Shown here one piece after another: positions 63,385 to 64,000 of a stretch of 64,000 bases of DNA. The translations under genes were made by a program, and so were the position numbers. The DNA is from Anaerocolumna sp. AGMB13025 (GTDB taxonomy: Bacteria; Bacillota; Clostridia; Lachnospirales; Lachnospiraceae): the NCBI RefSeq assembly GCF_029689925.1, contig NZ_CP121445.1, positions 4,572,501-4,636,500 on the forward strand, given 5' to 3'. Numbering within the stretch: position 1 is the first letter of the stretch; the number at the start of each line of letters is the position of its first letter. The notes under the pieces were generated by a model, which was given only the letters and a program-made list of their open reading frames with translations, was not told the DNA's origin and searched no databases.

Positions 63385-63969
63385 ATGAAAGAAAAAGCAT
63401 ATCACCATGGCAACTTACGGAATCAATTGATTGAATCTGGGATTGAGCTGATTAATGAAGAAGGCTTAAGCGGCTTTTCCCTACGTAAGGTTGCTGCCAA
63501 ATGCGAGGTAAGCCATACCGCACCCTACAGCCATTTTAAGGATATTAACGGGTTGATTGGTGCTATGGGCGAGCATGTAACAAATCAATTTATGGATAAA
63601 CTGCATACTGCCATTTTGAATCGGGAAAACAGTCCAGAGGCAATCTTACTGCTCGGGCAGGCATATATTGACTTTTTCCTTGAGAATCCCCAGTATTTTC
63701 AGTTCCTATTTTATCATTCGGGAATAACCATTGATTTGGATTCTGAAAGCCCTGAGGATTATCCGCCTTTCGCCTTATTTCGTACCACTGCTTATCAGCT
63801 GTTTCGGAGCAGGGGAATGTCTGAGACAGGCTTTTCAAAGATGCTGATCTCCCTATGGTCGGTAGTTCACGGTATCGCATCTCTCCTCTCCAATAACGGA
63901 GTCAGCTATTCCGGAGACTGGCAGGATATTTTCAGAGGTTTTATTAATGAAAAGGAGGAAAATTTATGA
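63385..63969 (+). CDS. TetR/AcrR family transcriptional regulator, autoregulated
   Basis: 194 residues with GGAAAGGAAG before the ATG. Helix-turn-helix 'FSLRKVAAKCEVSHTAPYSHF'; the start 'AYHHGNLRNQLIESGIELI' is characteristic of the group with a WHG/TetR_C_13 type C-terminal domain. The promoter lies within a palindrome, which indicates autorepression. The stop overlaps the ATG of the next gene by 4 nt, so it controls that downstream gene as well. Confidence 0.94.
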   Translation: MKEKAYHHGNLRNQLIESGIELINEEGLSGFSLRKVAAKCEVSHTAPYSHFKDINGLIGAMGEHVTNQFMDKLHTAILNRENSPEAILLLGQAYIDFFLENPQYFQFLFYHSGITIDLDSESPEDYPPFALFRTTAYQLFRSRGMSETGFSKMLISLWSVVHGIASLLSNNGVSYSGDWQDIFRGFINEKEENL

Positions 63970-64000
63970 GAGTAATTATTCATGACTTATGCGAGCAGGA
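63966..64000 (+). CDS. Start of a gene coupled to the TetR, truncated by window end
   Basis: ATG at 63966 overlaps the TetR stop (ATGA), with AAAAGGAGG 7 nt before it. Only eleven codons are visible (MRVIIHDLCEQ). The start resembles flavodoxin or NAD(P)H oxidoreductase-type proteins, but too little is present to decide. It is probably the target of the TetR. Confidence 0.75.
   Translation, partial: MRVIIHDLCEQ

Overview
The window looks like a chromosomal segment of a low-GC, Gram-positive anaerobe, most likely a Lachnospiraceae or related Clostridia. The reasons are strong AGGAGG ribosome binding sites, lipoprotein signal peptides, a LysM/GH18 protein of the spore-germination type, clostridial carbohydrate enzymes, an EFR1-type ferredoxin and many small regulators. 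I see no rRNA, tRNA, CRISPR array or intact transposase.

Layout. 1-8.4 kb: a MacB/FtsX-type ABC exporter with a divergent TetR, a ThuA-like protein, a nitroreductase and a two-component system with a downstream lipoprotein. 8.6-16.4 kb: a YibE/F membrane protein and a 2019-residue secreted PHP-domain protein. 16.9-20.9 kb: a four-gene iron-siderophore uptake operon behind a clear promoter and a palindromic operator. 21.2-27.6 kb: an AT-rich minus-strand operon that I identify as a RADAR anti-phage system. It has an RdrA-like ATPase, an RdrB-like divergent adenosine deaminase with all metal-binding motifs, and an unrecognised 93-residue protein as first gene. 28-41 kb: a phosphodiesterase, an MFS permease, GDPD, a GH18-like protein that has lost its catalytic residues, a GAF protein, a FapA-like protein, an AraC regulator and GAPDH.

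41.6-48.5 kb is a carbohydrate locus: GH3 and beta-phosphoglucomutase face an AraC-GH39 fusion and a DUF5060-type glycosidase, all without signal peptides. 48.6-57 kb holds an Ig-like secreted protein and an FtsX permease / ATPase / ten-repeat PASTA operon divergent from a two-component system. 57-64 kb holds an EFR1 ferredoxin with a divergent TetR, an Ogt plus Ada-AlkA alkylation repair pair, an Fe-S aldo/keto reductase with a divergent LysR, and a TetR gene under a near-perfect palindromic operator.

The most interesting part is the RADAR operon and its small first gene, with a hairpin plus U-run in its leader. Secondary points are two families of dispersed palindromic elements (one full copy and one internally deleted copy of the first; two structurally matching copies of the second), three unrelated minisatellites, the catalytically complete GH39 fused to a transcription factor, and the PASTA/ABC/two-component locus. 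All identifications are from reading sequence motifs; no database search was possible.
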